Origin: Couchioplanes azureus
GTDB taxonomy: Bacteria > Actinomycetota > Actinomycetes > Mycobacteriales > Micromonosporaceae
Assembly: GCF_014648355.1 (NCBI RefSeq)
Contig: NZ_BMQY01000002.1
Coordinates: forward strand, 62,001 to 126,000
Length of the DNA stretch: 64,000 bases
Direction: 5' to 3'
Of this stretch, positions 51,621-60,543 are shown piece after piece. Numbering within the stretch: position 1 is the stretch's first letter; the number at the start of each line of letters is the position of its first letter. The translations under genes and the position numbers were made by a program. The notes under the pieces were generated by a model. It had not been told where the DNA came from and did no database searches. It saw only the letters and a list, made by a program, of their open reading frames with translations.

Positions 51621-53045
51621 CTAGGCCTTGCGGCGGATCCAGGTGAGACAGGCCTTGTCGACGGCGGCGAAGGGCTTGCCGAAGGCCTCCCCGGACGCCC
51701 GGTCGAGGTCCTTGTCCTCGCGCAGATACAGCCGGACGAAGGTCATGAGGGCCCGCTCGCCGTACTTCGCGGCGAAGCAGCTCGCGGCGAAGTGACCCAG
51801 GCCGTAGAAGGCGTCGGTCTCCTCCCCGCCGGCGTCGTCGGGAAGCGCGGAGAGCGCGACGGACTCCGGGCGCCCGCTGCCGTGCACCGCGTCGCGCACG
51901 GACTGGCGGCTCCAGCTGGCGGTGGCCGGCTTCGGATACCAGCCGATGTACTCGGCGATGCCCTCCTCGAGCCACATCCCGCTCCACCCGGAGGCGCTCA
52001 GGTCGACGCCGCCGACGGTCGCCACGTGGGCGAGCTCGTGCTGGATCGTCAGCGCGAGGAGCTCCGGGTCGTCCTTCAGCTCGGCCATGTTCAGCACCAC
52101 GTCGGTCATCGTCGGGGTGATCGTCTGCGTGTAGCCGACCCATGCCGTGCCCTGGGCGCCGCCGTACCAGGTCTTCCACTGCCGGGGACCGGCCAGGTAG
52201 ATCCGGTAGTGCCGCTGCAGGTTCCCGACCATCCCGGCGAAGCGGTCGACGACCGCGGCGGCGCGTTCCGCGACGGGCAGCAGCCGCTCGAGGTACTTGC
52301 GCTCGCCGGGCGCGGCCACCAGCGTGAGCCGCTTGCCCTGGGCGGCGATGAGCTCGGTCTCCTCCCAGGGCGCGGGCAGGAGGTCGTCGTCGCTCTTCGT
52401 CGACGCGACCGACGTGACCAGCGGCAGGTCGTCGTGCCACGCGAGGCTGAGCTCCTGGAGGGCCTCCGGCAGGACCGGCGCGGAGTCGCAGAGGTCGCCG
52501 GTGAGGCAGTACCTGATCCGCACGTCGGCCTTGAACGTGTCCTCGTCCTCGTCGTACACGTCGGTGGTGAGGTGCTCGAAGTGCCGCACGCCGAGCGACC
52601 GCAGCGACCGGAACATGGTGCGGTAGCGGGTGCGCAGCCCGGGCCGGCCCGGGTCGACCGGCTCCAGCCAGGCCTTCTCGTCGCCGGTCAGGAGAGCCTG
52701 CGCCTGGTACAGCAGGATGGCGTCCACCCACTCCTTCGCGGTCTGGGGGCCGGACGGCTCGGCGGCGGCCCCGGCCGGCGTACCGGGCGCCTCGCGCTGC
52801 GCGACGTGGACGACCCCGCCGGCGACGGCGAGCGCGGCGACGAGGGCGAGCACACCGCCGGCCCACAGGAGCCCGCGGCGGCCGCGCGGCCCCGGTGGTG
52901 GTTCCGGCGGCGCGGCCGGAGGCGCGGGGACACCCAGCGGCGCCCCCGGGAACATCTCCGCGGCATCCGGCGGGCGCGGTGACGGCACGAACGCCGGGGC
53001 GGCCGGCCCCGCCGCGGGAAGGATGACGTCGTCGCCGTCGGGCAC
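51621..53045 (-). CDS. Membrane-anchored peptidase MA-like metallohydrolase
   Basis: A 474-residue protein with a Pro-rich cytoplasmic N-terminus, one transmembrane helix (RRGLLWAGGVLALVAALAVAGGVV, about 72-92) and an external domain. The zinc motif HELAHVATVGG with the downstream WLEEGIAEYIGW (Glu ligand) is that of the peptidase-MA group. GAGGAG upstream of the GTG at 53045. The middle part (SLRSLGVRHFEHL) may be a dimerisation or substrate-sensing region. Protease activity is likely but unproven for many of this family. Confidence 0.82.
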   Translation of the reverse strand: MPDGDDVILPAAGPAAPAFVPSPRPPDAAEMFPGAPLGVPAPPAAPPEPPPGPRGRRGLLWAGGVLALVAALAVAGGVVHVAQREAPGTPAGAAAEPSGPQTAKEWVDAILLYQAQALLTGDEKAWLEPVDPGRPGLRTRYRTMFRSLRSLGVRHFEHLTTDVYDEDEDTFKADVRIRYCLTGDLCDSAPVLPEALQELSLAWHDDLPLVTSVASTKSDDDLLPAPWEETELIAAQGKRLTLVAAPGERKYLERLLPVAERAAAVVDRFAGMVGNLQRHYRIYLAGPRQWKTWYGGAQGTAWVGYTQTITPTMTDVVLNMAELKDDPELLALTIQHELAHVATVGGVDLSASGWSGMWLEEGIAEYIGWYPKPATASWSRQSVRDAVHGSGRPESVALSALPDDAGGEETDAFYGLGHFAASCFAAKYGERALMTFVRLYLREDKDLDRASGEAFGKPFAAVDKACLTWIRRKA

Positions 53046-53385
53046 AGCCACTCCTCGAAGGTGAATCCCTTTTCTTGGCGGGCTCATCCTTGCAGTCCGG
53101 TCGCCTTCCGCGCTGCCCCGATCCGGCGGGGCCCCGACCGCCCGCGGCCGGGCCGGTCCGCCGAACGGCCGGCCGGCCGCACCGGCTCGGCCACCGGGCC
53201 GTCGCCACACAGCTCCCCCGGGAGTTCCGACCCGGCCCGATCTCGCCGTGGCCGGTGGGAACGTTCGTCGGCCGTCCGGTGCGCGTGCCGCCGGCACCCG
53301 TTCCGCAACCGGCGCGCACCCGCCACGCACCGTCCACCCGTTCTGCTTGGTCACCGCGACCCCACCCTTCCCCCCGGAGTGATGC
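53046..53385. other. Intergenic region, divergent
   Basis: 340 bases between two divergent secreted/membrane protein genes. Open frames here have shadow composition. I see no strong dyad or promoter beyond the GGAG at the right end. Confidence 0.5.
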
Positions 53386-54369
53386 ATGTTCCGTCCGTCC
53401 CGGTCCGCTCTCCTGATGACGACCATCGCGCTGACCGCCGGCTTCGTGGCGGTCCCGCAGGCCGCGTACGCCGCCGGCACCACCGCGCTGTCCGCCACCG
53501 AGATGGTCGCGGCGCTCGAGGCGGTGTCCACCACGTCGACGGCCGCTTCCCAGGGCGGCTGGAAGGCCACCATGTCCGCCGTGCGCGGCTCGATGACCTA
53601 CTCCAGCCTGTACGTCGTGGACGCCGGACACGGTGTCGTGATGGACCAGTCGGACTTCGGCACGGGCCCGGTCGCCGCGTACGCCGCCGCCGGCAGGGGG
53701 ACGTACACGTACATCGCCTACTCCAAGAACATGCGGGCCGCGGTGCGGATGATGGGCCGCCCGGCGGTCCGGTACATGTTCCGGTCGCAGCCCACGCTGA
53801 ATCTGGACGACTACGTGGACGCGACCGGCCCGACGCCCGCCAAGGTGCTGACCGACGACCCGGCCCATGCGGGTACGAAGACCGTGCAGGACGACGGGTC
53901 CACCGACTACACGTACACCGACGACGACGGCAACACCTTCACCATGCAGGTCGACCCGGCGGGGGCGCTGACCGACGTCCAGGTCACCTCCACCGGTCTG
54001 TCGGCGACGCTGACGTACACGTACGGCGCCCAGCAGGCGACGCTGCCGGCGGCGTCCGTGACGATCGGCGAGAAGGCGCTGTCCCAGGCGGTGACCTACC
54101 TGACCATGCCGGCCGCCGTGAAGAAGGTCGCGTCCGACGGCGCGGCGGAGGCGGTCCGGACGGCGGGCGGGCGCACGCTGAAGGTGGCGGCCCTGCGCGC
54201 GGCCGTCCGCTACTGGGCGACCGTGACCAACACCCGCGCCGGAACGAGAATGATCAAGCTCGCGGACGTCAGCCGCGGCGTGCGGGTGTACGCGACGAAC
54301 CCGTGGACGCGCAAGACCGTCGCGTACACGGTCAAGGCCTCCGGCACGAAGGCCGTCGTCAGGGGCTGA
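53386..54369 (+). CDS. Secreted LppX/LolA-like protein
   Basis: A 327-residue exported protein. Signal peptide ends near AYAAG (residue 30); no lipobox cysteine. The body alternates short beta strands (TMSAVRGSMTYSSLYVV, FTMQVDPAGALTDVQVTSTGLSATLTYTY) as in LppX/LprG/LolA folds that carry lipids, but the similarity is by pattern only. It overlaps the convergent carbonic anhydrase gene by 11 bases. Binding or transport of a hydrophobic ligand is a reasonable guess. Confidence 0.7.
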   Translation: MFRPSRSALLMTTIALTAGFVAVPQAAYAAGTTALSATEMVAALEAVSTTSTAASQGGWKATMSAVRGSMTYSSLYVVDAGHGVVMDQSDFGTGPVAAYAAAGRGTYTYIAYSKNMRAAVRMMGRPAVRYMFRSQPTLNLDDYVDATGPTPAKVLTDDPAHAGTKTVQDDGSTDYTYTDDDGNTFTMQVDPAGALTDVQVTSTGLSATLTYTYGAQQATLPAASVTIGEKALSQAVTYLTMPAAVKKVASDGAAEAVRTAGGRTLKVAALRAAVRYWATVTNTRAGTRMIKLADVSRGVRVYATNPWTRKTVAYTVKASGTKAVVRG

Positions 54370-54892
54370 GCCGCGGCGACCCGGCGATGTGCCGCCGGTG
54401 CGCGCCGGCCAGGTCCACGTAGGTCGCGGCGTTGGCGCTGATCTGCGCCACCTCGGCGGGCGTGAGCTCGCGGCGGACCTTGCCCGGCACGCCGGCGACC
54501 AGCACGCCGCCGGGTATCTCGGCGCCCTGGCCCACGAGCGCGCCCGCGGCGACGAGGACGCCGTCGCCGATCCGGGCGCCGTTGAGGACGGTGGCGCCCA
54601 TGCCGATCAGCACGTCGTCGCCGATGGTGCACCCGTGCAGGGTCGCGTTGTGTCCCACGGACACCCGGCTTCCCACCGCCAGCGGGAAGCCGGGATCGGC
54701 GTGCAGGACACAGCCGTCCTGGACGTTGGAGCGCTCGCCGATGGTGATGCGCTCGCCGTCGGCCCGGACCACGGCGCCGTACCACAGGCTGCTGTGCTCG
54801 CCGATCCGGACGCGGCCGACGAGGGTGGCCGTGGGCGCCGTCCACGCGGTGGGGGCGACCCAGGGGGTGTGGCCGTCGTACGCGATTCTCAT
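54359..54892 (-). CDS. Gamma-class carbonic anhydrase-like hexapeptide protein
   Basis: A 177-residue left-handed beta-helix protein (IGDDVLIGMGATVLNGARIGDGVLVAAGA repeats) of the YrdA/gamma-carbonic anhydrase group. Metal-ligand histidines are present in VLHADPG and VGHNATLHG. Possibly CO2 hydration or another zinc/iron reaction. ATGA overlap with the FAD oxidase gene makes a two-gene operon. Confidence 0.88.
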   Translation of the reverse strand: MRIAYDGHTPWVAPTAWTAPTATLVGRVRIGEHSSLWYGAVVRADGERITIGERSNVQDGCVLHADPGFPLAVGSRVSVGHNATLHGCTIGDDVLIGMGATVLNGARIGDGVLVAAGALVGQGAEIPGGVLVAGVPGKVRRELTPAEVAQISANAATYVDLAGAHRRHIAGSPRLSP

Positions 54893-56523
54893 TGCCGTCC
54901 TGTCCTTGCCGGGCCCGGGCGTACCGGGTCGATGAGCACGCCGGGGTTGAGGATGCCGGCCGGGTCGAGGGCGGCCTTGCCGGCCTGGAGAGCGGAAGCG
55001 AACAGGTCGGGGCGCTGCCGGTCGTACCAGGGCCGGTGGTCGCGGCCCACCGCGTGGTGGTGGGTGATGGTGGCGCCGCCGGAGATCAGGGCGTCGGAGA
55101 CCGCGATCTTGATCTCGTCCCACTGCTCCACGGTCCGGCCCCACTGCCCCGCGGCGTAGATCCCGAAGTACGGCGCCGGGCCGTCGGGATAGACGTGGGT
55201 GAACCGGCAGGTCACGACGCCGAGGGCACCGACCTGCCGGAGGGCGTCCGCGGCCGCGGCCTGGACGGCCGCGCGCAGGGCGTCGAACCGGTCCCACGTA
55301 CACGCGGTCTCGAAGGTCTCCACGATCATGCCCTGCGCGGCGAGCGCGTCCCGCTGGTACGGCATCCGTACGAACGCCGAACGCCAGGCGTCGGCGGTGG
55401 CGGTGCGCGCGTCGCCGCCGGCGGCGTCGGTGTACCGGGCCGGCTCGCTCAGCACGCCGCCGTGGTCGCGGCACAGCTCCAGCGCCCGCTTCATCCCCGC
55501 GGTGACGGGATGGTCGGCGGACTCGAACCCGAGCACCAGCACGGCGGTCGCCGAGCCCGCGTTGATCAGTGCCTCCATGGGGTCCAGGAGCCGGCAGTTC
55601 GCCGGGTGCAGCCCGGACTGGGAGAGCGCCCGCACCGCCCGCACGCCGTCGTCGTAGTCGGCGAAGTTCACCGAGGCGCCGGCCCGCCAGCGGGGCCGCT
55701 CCTGGAGCCGCACCCAGGCCTGGGTGATCACACCGAGCGAGCCCTCGGAGCCGAGGAACATCCGGTCGGGAGACGGGCCGGCACCCGAACCGGGGAGCCT
55801 GCGGGTCTCGACCACGCCGGCCGGGGTGACGACCCGCAGCGACTCGGTGAGGTCGTCGATGTGGGTGAGCCGGGTGGCGAAGTGGCCGCCGGCCCGGGTG
55901 GCCAGCCAGCCGCCCAGGCTGGAGAACTCGAAGGACTGCGGGAAGAAGCGCAGCGTGAGCCCCCGGGGCCGCAGCTGCTCCTCCAGGTGCGGGCCGAGCA
56001 CGCCGGCCTGCACCAGCGCGGCCCGGCTGGCCGGGTCGACCTCCAGGACCCGGTTCATCGAGCCGAGGTCCAGGCTGACCACGCCGGCGTACTCGTCGCC
56101 GACCCGCGGCTCGACGCCTCCCACCACCGAGGAGCCCCCGCCGAAGGGGACGACCGCGACGTTCGCGCCGGTGCACCAGTCGAGCACCTGGACGACCTGC
56201 TCCTCCGAGGTGGGGCGCACGACGAGGTCGGGAACGTACGGCAGCGTGCCCAGCAGCGCCCGCACCACGTCGCGGAACGCCTGCCCGTGGCTGTGCGCGA
56301 GCCGGTCGCGGACGTCCTGCGAGGTGATCGGCTCCAGGGCTCGCGGCGCCCGGACCCGGGCGGCGCGCACGCCGAACGACTCGACCGGCGGCGCCTCGTG
56401 CACCGTGAGGTCCGCGTCCGGGAGCAGCGTCGCGGTGCGCCGGGTGAGCTCCGCCCGCTCGGCGCCGGCCACCGCGTCCTCGACGTGTCCCCATCCCCAC
56501 CACGAGCGCGTCTTGCCGCCCAC
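54889..56523 (-). CDS. FAD-linked oxidase, alkylglycerone-phosphate-synthase-like
   Basis: A 544-residue flavoprotein. PCMH-type FAD domain (VVPFGGGSSVVGGVEP, GLTLRFFPQSFEFSSLGGWLATRAGGHFATR) and C-terminal cap with HHHAVGRDHRPWY, matching alkyldihydroxyacetone-phosphate synthase relatives of actinobacteria, which may make ether lipids or oxidise hydroxyacids. GTG start at 56523. Divergent from a TetR gene with overlapping dyads between them. Confidence 0.88.
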   Translation of the reverse strand: MGGKTRSWWGWGHVEDAVAGAERAELTRRTATLLPDADLTVHEAPPVESFGVRAARVRAPRALEPITSQDVRDRLAHSHGQAFRDVVRALLGTLPYVPDLVVRPTSEEQVVQVLDWCTGANVAVVPFGGGSSVVGGVEPRVGDEYAGVVSLDLGSMNRVLEVDPASRAALVQAGVLGPHLEEQLRPRGLTLRFFPQSFEFSSLGGWLATRAGGHFATRLTHIDDLTESLRVVTPAGVVETRRLPGSGAGPSPDRMFLGSEGSLGVITQAWVRLQERPRWRAGASVNFADYDDGVRAVRALSQSGLHPANCRLLDPMEALINAGSATAVLVLGFESADHPVTAGMKRALELCRDHGGVLSEPARYTDAAGGDARTATADAWRSAFVRMPYQRDALAAQGMIVETFETACTWDRFDALRAAVQAAAADALRQVGALGVVTCRFTHVYPDGPAPYFGIYAAGQWGRTVEQWDEIKIAVSDALISGGATITHHHAVGRDHRPWYDRQRPDLFASALQAGKAALDPAGILNPGVLIDPVRPGPARTGRQ

Positions 56524-56532
56524 CGCCGCACC

Positions 56533-56559
56533 ACCTATCTGAACGCTAGGTAAGTTACC
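56533..56559. promoter_or_regulatory. Overlapping dyads between FAD oxidase and TetR
   Basis: ACCTA (56533) and TAGGT (56547) form an inverted repeat with 9-base gap; GGTAAGTTACC (56549-56559) is a perfect 11-bp dyad that covers the expected -35 of the TetR gene. Probable TetR binding region controlling both directions. Confidence 0.5.
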
Positions 56560-56576
56560 CCGCGGTCACTTTGACA

Positions 56577-56582
56577 TAGGGT
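56577..56582 (+). promoter_or_regulatory. -10 element of a leaderless TetR gene
   Basis: TAGGGT six bases before the ATG at 56589; no ribosome site. Confidence 0.4.
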
Positions 56583-56588
56583 GGATCC

Positions 56589-57203
56589 ATGGGCAAGCAG
56601 AACCTCGCGCGCACGGTCGGCACCAAGGGGATGCCCCGCAAGGAACGCGAACAGCTGATCCTGGACGCGGCGGCGGAGGAGTTCGCCCGCAAGGGCTATG
56701 CGCGCGGGTCGACCGCGGAGGTCGCGGCGCGGGCCGGGATCACCAAGCCCCTGATCTACGAGTACTTCAAGTCCCGGGACGGCCTCTACCTCGCCTGCGT
56801 GATCCGCGCGGGCTCCCGCCTCGTGGCCGCCGTACGGTCCGCCCAGGAGGGTCCGTCCGACATCACGCGGGCCGCGCGCACGCTGGAGGCGATCTTCCGG
56901 GCGCTCGAGTCACGGGTGCACGACTGGGCACTCGTCTACGACTCGACGCTGCCGGCCGAGGGCGAGCTGCACGACGCCGCCACCGTGTACCGGCGCGAGC
57001 TGAACCGGCTGGGCGCGGCCGGCGTGGCCGAGGTCCTCGGTGCCGCCCGCGCCGGGGAGGCGCTGGACGCCGACCTCGCCACCCACCTCTGGTACGGGAC
57101 CGTGAGCGCCGCCGTCGCCTGGTGGCGGCACCACCCCGAGCAGAGCGCGGAGGACATGATCTCCAGGTTCGCGCGCCTCTCCGCGGTCCTCCATCCCAGG
57201 TGA
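56589..57203 (+). CDS. TetR-family regulator
   Basis: A 204-residue repressor. Basic N-terminus, helix-turn-helix at about 20-65 (STAEVAARAGITKPLIYEYFKSRDGLYLA) and a ligand domain with LWYGTVSAAVAWWRHHPE. Resembles AcrR/FadR-type regulators of lipid genes. Divergent from the AGPS-like oxidase and carbonic anhydrase operon, which it likely controls. Confidence 0.9.
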   Translation: MGKQNLARTVGTKGMPRKEREQLILDAAAEEFARKGYARGSTAEVAARAGITKPLIYEYFKSRDGLYLACVIRAGSRLVAAVRSAQEGPSDITRAARTLEAIFRALESRVHDWALVYDSTLPAEGELHDAATVYRRELNRLGAAGVAEVLGAARAGEALDADLATHLWYGTVSAAVAWWRHHPEQSAEDMISRFARLSAVLHPR

Positions 57204-57217
57204 TAGTGATAATTATC
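57202..57217 (+). promoter_or_regulatory. Fur-box-like AT-rich dyad
   Basis: GATAGTGATAATTATC contains the perfect 10-bp dyad GATAATTATC and resembles stacked GATAAT hexamers of Fur-family sites. It lies 27 bases upstream of the next gene's ATG. Pattern only. Confidence 0.25.
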
Positions 57218-57244
57218 GATGTATGCCGCGGTGAGGGGAGCACC

Positions 57245-57739
57245 ATGCGTCGTCGCGCCGCCGCCCTGCCGGCCCTGCTCGTGGCGGCGCTGGCCGGCGT
57301 CGTCGCCACGCAGTCCCCCGCCGCCTCCGCCGGCGTGCCGGCGGAGGCCGCGATGATCCCGACCCTGCGCGAGTGGACGCCGCCACCCGGCAGACCTGGG
57401 ACACGGAAGGCGGCGGCCACGTACGGCGCGTTCCGGCCGATGATCGCCGCCGGGTGGCCGGGCGCCCGGCCACCCGGCGGCGACCACCCGGACGGTGACG
57501 TCGGCGTGGACGATTTCACCGGCCTGGCCGGTCACGGCCGCTACCTGCGCCTGCTGGGCGTCACCCGGGCCACGCGCTGGGGCTACTCCCTGTTCGAGCC
57601 GGAGGCGTTCGCCGCCGGCTCAGGTCCTCGGCAGTGCCCTGAGCGCGCCTCGGAAAAGTGTCCGGAATCGGCTCGGACACTCCTGGATCTGCCGGATCGT
57701 GGTGGGCAACGGCACCTAGAGACTCTGGAGGAGTCATGA
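57245..57739 (+). pseudogene. Remnant of a secreted glycosidase with discoidin domain
   Basis: Begins like a complete gene (GGGGAG ribosome site, ATG at 57245, signal peptide to about residue 34). Then IPTLREWTPPPGR matches the N-terminal strand of secreted beta-N-acetylhexosaminidases of the GH20/GH84 type, but the sequence jumps directly to HGRYLRLLGVTRATRWGYSLFEPEAF, a typical discoidin (F5/8 type C) end, with no catalytic domain between. After that the frame runs into low-quality sequence. Best read as an internal deletion of a much larger gene. Confidence 0.6.
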
Positions 57740-57909
57740 TCCAGGCTATCGTCCCCGTCGCGAAGGCCATCTGGGCCTCGCCCCTCGGCCGCAAGGTCAC
57801 CGTCATGGCCGCCGGCGCGCTGGTCGGCAAGGTCGCCGACAAGCACAACGCCGGGCTCGGCGGACACGGCCCCGGCACCACCGACAACCAGGGCGTGCGC
57901 CTCAACTGA
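57736..57909 (+). CDS. 57-residue hydrophobic small protein
   Basis: Strong GGAGGAG four bases before the ATG. The first half (IQAIVPVAKAIWASPLGRKVTVMAAGALVG) is an amphipathic or membrane helix with three basic residues, the second half is polar and glycine-rich (KHNAGLGGHGPGTTDNQ). No family recognised. Followed by a terminator. It could be a bacteriocin-like or membrane peptide, or a regulator; nothing in sequence decides this. Confidence 0.55.
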   Translation: MIQAIVPVAKAIWASPLGRKVTVMAAGALVGKVADKHNAGLGGHGPGTTDNQGVRLN

Positions 57910-57918
57910 TCAGGGCGG

Positions 57919-57948
57919 CGGCCCCCGGGGCTCCGGCCCAGGGGGCCG
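57919..57948. terminator. Hairpin between small protein and STAND gene
   Basis: CGGCCCCC (57919-57926) pairs with GGGGGCCG (57941-57948); between convergent genes. Confidence 0.55.
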
Positions 57949-60339
57949 TCAGCCGAGCCGGTCGAGCGCGCTTCGCGCTTCCTGCGCGGCTGAGTGCGCG
58001 CCGACACCCTCGAGCAGACCCACCGCCTGGCGCAGGGCCTGCCGGGCCGCCTCGACATGCACGTCGGCGAGCCGGCCGAGCGATGCCGCCTGCTCCCCCG
58101 GGTCGCCGGTCTCGGCGAACAGCGCGGCAGCGGCCACCAGGTTGGTTTCGGCGCTCCGCAGATCACCGAGCCGCAGGTACGCGGCGCCGATGCTGTCCAG
58201 GGTCGCCGCCTCGCCGGACCGGTCGCCCGCCGCACGGTTGCGGAGCAACGCCTGCTCACACACCGCCAGGGCCTGGGCGTGCGCGCCGCCGAGGCTCAGA
58301 TACCACCCGACGGCGTTGAGAGCGTTGGCCTCGCCCGCGGCGTTGCCGGCCGCCGCGTAACACTCCGCGGCTCGCCGCGCGAGCTCGGCGCCGCGGGAGT
58401 AGAGCTTGCGTGCATCGGCGTTGCGGCTGAGGTCGATGTACGTGTGCGCCTGGCCGGCCGGGTCATCCGCCGCGATCCACAGCCGCAGCGCCGCCTCCAG
58501 CTGGGCATCGCTGTCGTCGAGACGTTCGAGAAGCGCGTACGTGCGCCCCAGCAGCCGCTGCATCCGGGCTTCGGCGCGCCTGTCCCCGCCCCGGCGCGCC
58601 GCGACCAGACCCTGCTCCACCGCCGCCGCCAGGTCATGCCAGTAGCCCTGACGGTTGAGGAAGTCGCTCATCGTCCAGGCCAGCTGCCACGCGTGGGTGT
58701 CGAAACCCAGGTCGACCGCGATCGGGATCATCCGCATCACGCCCAGGTGCTGGCGCCTCAGCCAGTCGAGGCCTTCGGTGGCACCGACGATCCTCTCGAC
58801 GGGGACACCGGACGCCGGGGGCGACAGGCTGAGCGGATCGCGTGGCGGATCCCACGCCATGGCGGCTCGGTGGGCGCCGTGCAGGTAGAAGTCGAGTGCC
58901 CGGGCGATGGCGGCCCGTCTCCCCGCGGCTGTCTCCTCGGCGCCGGCCAGCACGATCGCGTACTCCCGCAGCAGATCGTGCAGGCCGTACCGCCCGGACT
59001 GCCGTTCCTCCAGCAGGTGCCGGTCCACCAGCGCGGCGATGATCCGCCCGGCCTCCGGCACGGTCGTCGCGGCAAGGCTCGCCACGACGCCCTGGGTCAC
59101 GAACGGCCCGGGATGGACGCCGAGCAACCGGAAGACGCGCGCCGCCCCGGGCTCCAGGTCGGCGTAGGACAGCCGGAAGACCCGCTCGACGCCGGCGCCG
59201 CGCCCCGCGCCCAGGCGCAGGTCTGCCGAGGTCACCGCCGCGGCCACCCGGCCGAGCGAGGAGTCCCTGTTCCGCTCCACCAGCGCCGCCGCGACGTTCA
59301 CGGCCAAGGGCAGGCCCGCGCAGGCGGTCATGACCGTCGCGGTCGCCGCCGGATCCGCGGCGACGACCTCCTCGCCGAGCCGCTCCACGAGCAGAAGCCG
59401 GGCCTGCGCGGCGGTGAACGCCTCGACGCGTACCACCTGGGCTCCCCGGTCCTCGATGAGGCGATCGAGGGCGGAGCGACCGGTGACGAGCACGAAGGAC
59501 CCCCTCGCCGCGGGCAACAGCGGAAGTATCTGGTCGGCCGACTCGGCGTTGTCGAGGACGATCAGCATCTGCTGCCCGGCGAGGCGGCCACGCAGCACCT
59601 CCTGCTGCTCCTCGTCGGTGGCCGGAGGCCGTTCACCGAGCTGGAACAGCAAAGCCCGCGCAGCCTGTGCGGCATGGAGCGGGGTGCCGTCGGGCCTGCG
59701 CAGGTCCAGGTACAGCTGACCCGCCGGGAAACGTCCGGCGACGAGATGTGCCCACCAGACGGCCAGGCTGCTCTTGCCCGAGCCGGAGAGCCCGCAGACG
59801 ACGGCCACGCCTGGCGCGGCCGGCGTTCCTCCGGCGTGGTCCAGGACGGCCGTCAACGCGGCCAATTCGGTGTCACGCCCGACGAAGTACGGCGCCGTGG
59901 GCGGCAGGCGACGCGGCACGGCGAGCATCCGCAGTCTCTCGCTGGCATCGGCCGACCGCATGTCGTTGTGCCGGTCGAGCTCGATCGTCTCGAGCAGGTC
60001 CGTGAGCCGGCGCAGCCACACGTGCTGGTCGACCATGGCGTCGGTCAGCACCGCGCCGTGCGATCGCGCCCAGGCCACGCACGCGTCCACGAACAGCTGC
60101 AGCCATTCCCTCGACGGCAACGAGTCGCCCTTGAGCTTGTCGTCGACGCTCGACTTGCCCGTTCCCCGTACGGCTCGCCCCGGCTTACCCCGAGGCGCCG
60201 GAACCGGCGTGTCGCCGGAGCGCCGCCGGATGCGCTCGGCCAGCCAGCGCAGCGACGGCGACCCCGCCGCCGTCCGCAGCTCTTGCAGGCTGTCGGCGAA
60301 CGCGCGTCGAGGGTCTGCCTCGGTCTGCTGCTCGGCCAT
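57949..60339 (-). CDS. STAND NTPase with TPR repeats (NB-ARC type)
   Basis: A 796-residue signal-transducing ATPase. An N-terminal helical domain (about 1-130) with LRWLAERI...SSVDDKLKGDSLPSREWLQ, an HTH-like start seen in actinobacterial regulators; VGRDTELAAL; P-loop GLSGSGKSS near 183-191; Walker B LIVLDNAESADQI; the sensor GSFVLVTGRS and GLPLAV; winged-helix; then about six TPRs (DPAGQAHTYIDLSRN, GEAATLDSIGAAYLRLGD). No C-terminal effector, so it may act by DNA binding or partner recruitment. Such proteins serve as regulators of secondary metabolism or as defence sensors. Confidence 0.85.
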   Translation of the reverse strand: MAEQQTEADPRRAFADSLQELRTAAGSPSLRWLAERIRRRSGDTPVPAPRGKPGRAVRGTGKSSVDDKLKGDSLPSREWLQLFVDACVAWARSHGAVLTDAMVDQHVWLRRLTDLLETIELDRHNDMRSADASERLRMLAVPRRLPPTAPYFVGRDTELAALTAVLDHAGGTPAAPGVAVVCGLSGSGKSSLAVWWAHLVAGRFPAGQLYLDLRRPDGTPLHAAQAARALLFQLGERPPATDEEQQEVLRGRLAGQQMLIVLDNAESADQILPLLPAARGSFVLVTGRSALDRLIEDRGAQVVRVEAFTAAQARLLLVERLGEEVVAADPAATATVMTACAGLPLAVNVAAALVERNRDSSLGRVAAAVTSADLRLGAGRGAGVERVFRLSYADLEPGAARVFRLLGVHPGPFVTQGVVASLAATTVPEAGRIIAALVDRHLLEERQSGRYGLHDLLREYAIVLAGAEETAAGRRAAIARALDFYLHGAHRAAMAWDPPRDPLSLSPPASGVPVERIVGATEGLDWLRRQHLGVMRMIPIAVDLGFDTHAWQLAWTMSDFLNRQGYWHDLAAAVEQGLVAARRGGDRRAEARMQRLLGRTYALLERLDDSDAQLEAALRLWIAADDPAGQAHTYIDLSRNADARKLYSRGAELARRAAECYAAAGNAAGEANALNAVGWYLSLGGAHAQALAVCEQALLRNRAAGDRSGEAATLDSIGAAYLRLGDLRSAETNLVAAAALFAETGDPGEQAASLGRLADVHVEAARQALRQAVGLLEGVGAHSAAQEARSALDRLG

Positions 60340-60543
60340 GGGCTTCGTGCCACTCCCGGTCGTCCCCAGGTCGCCGGTCGCGGCGCGACGGCGCGCGGGA
60401 TCGCCGGAGGACCGGACGGCCCCGCGCTGACAGACACGGCGCAGCGGGCGTCACGGTTGAACCGGACTCCGCGATTTCACTATCTGCAATGGATCCGCCG
60501 TCCGGGACGGGCGATCGGGCGTCATCCGATACTCAGCGATTCG
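60340..60543. other. Intergenic region
   Basis: 204 bases between the STAND gene start and the end of the RTX gene; probably carries the STAND promoter. I see no strong dyad. Confidence 0.4.
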
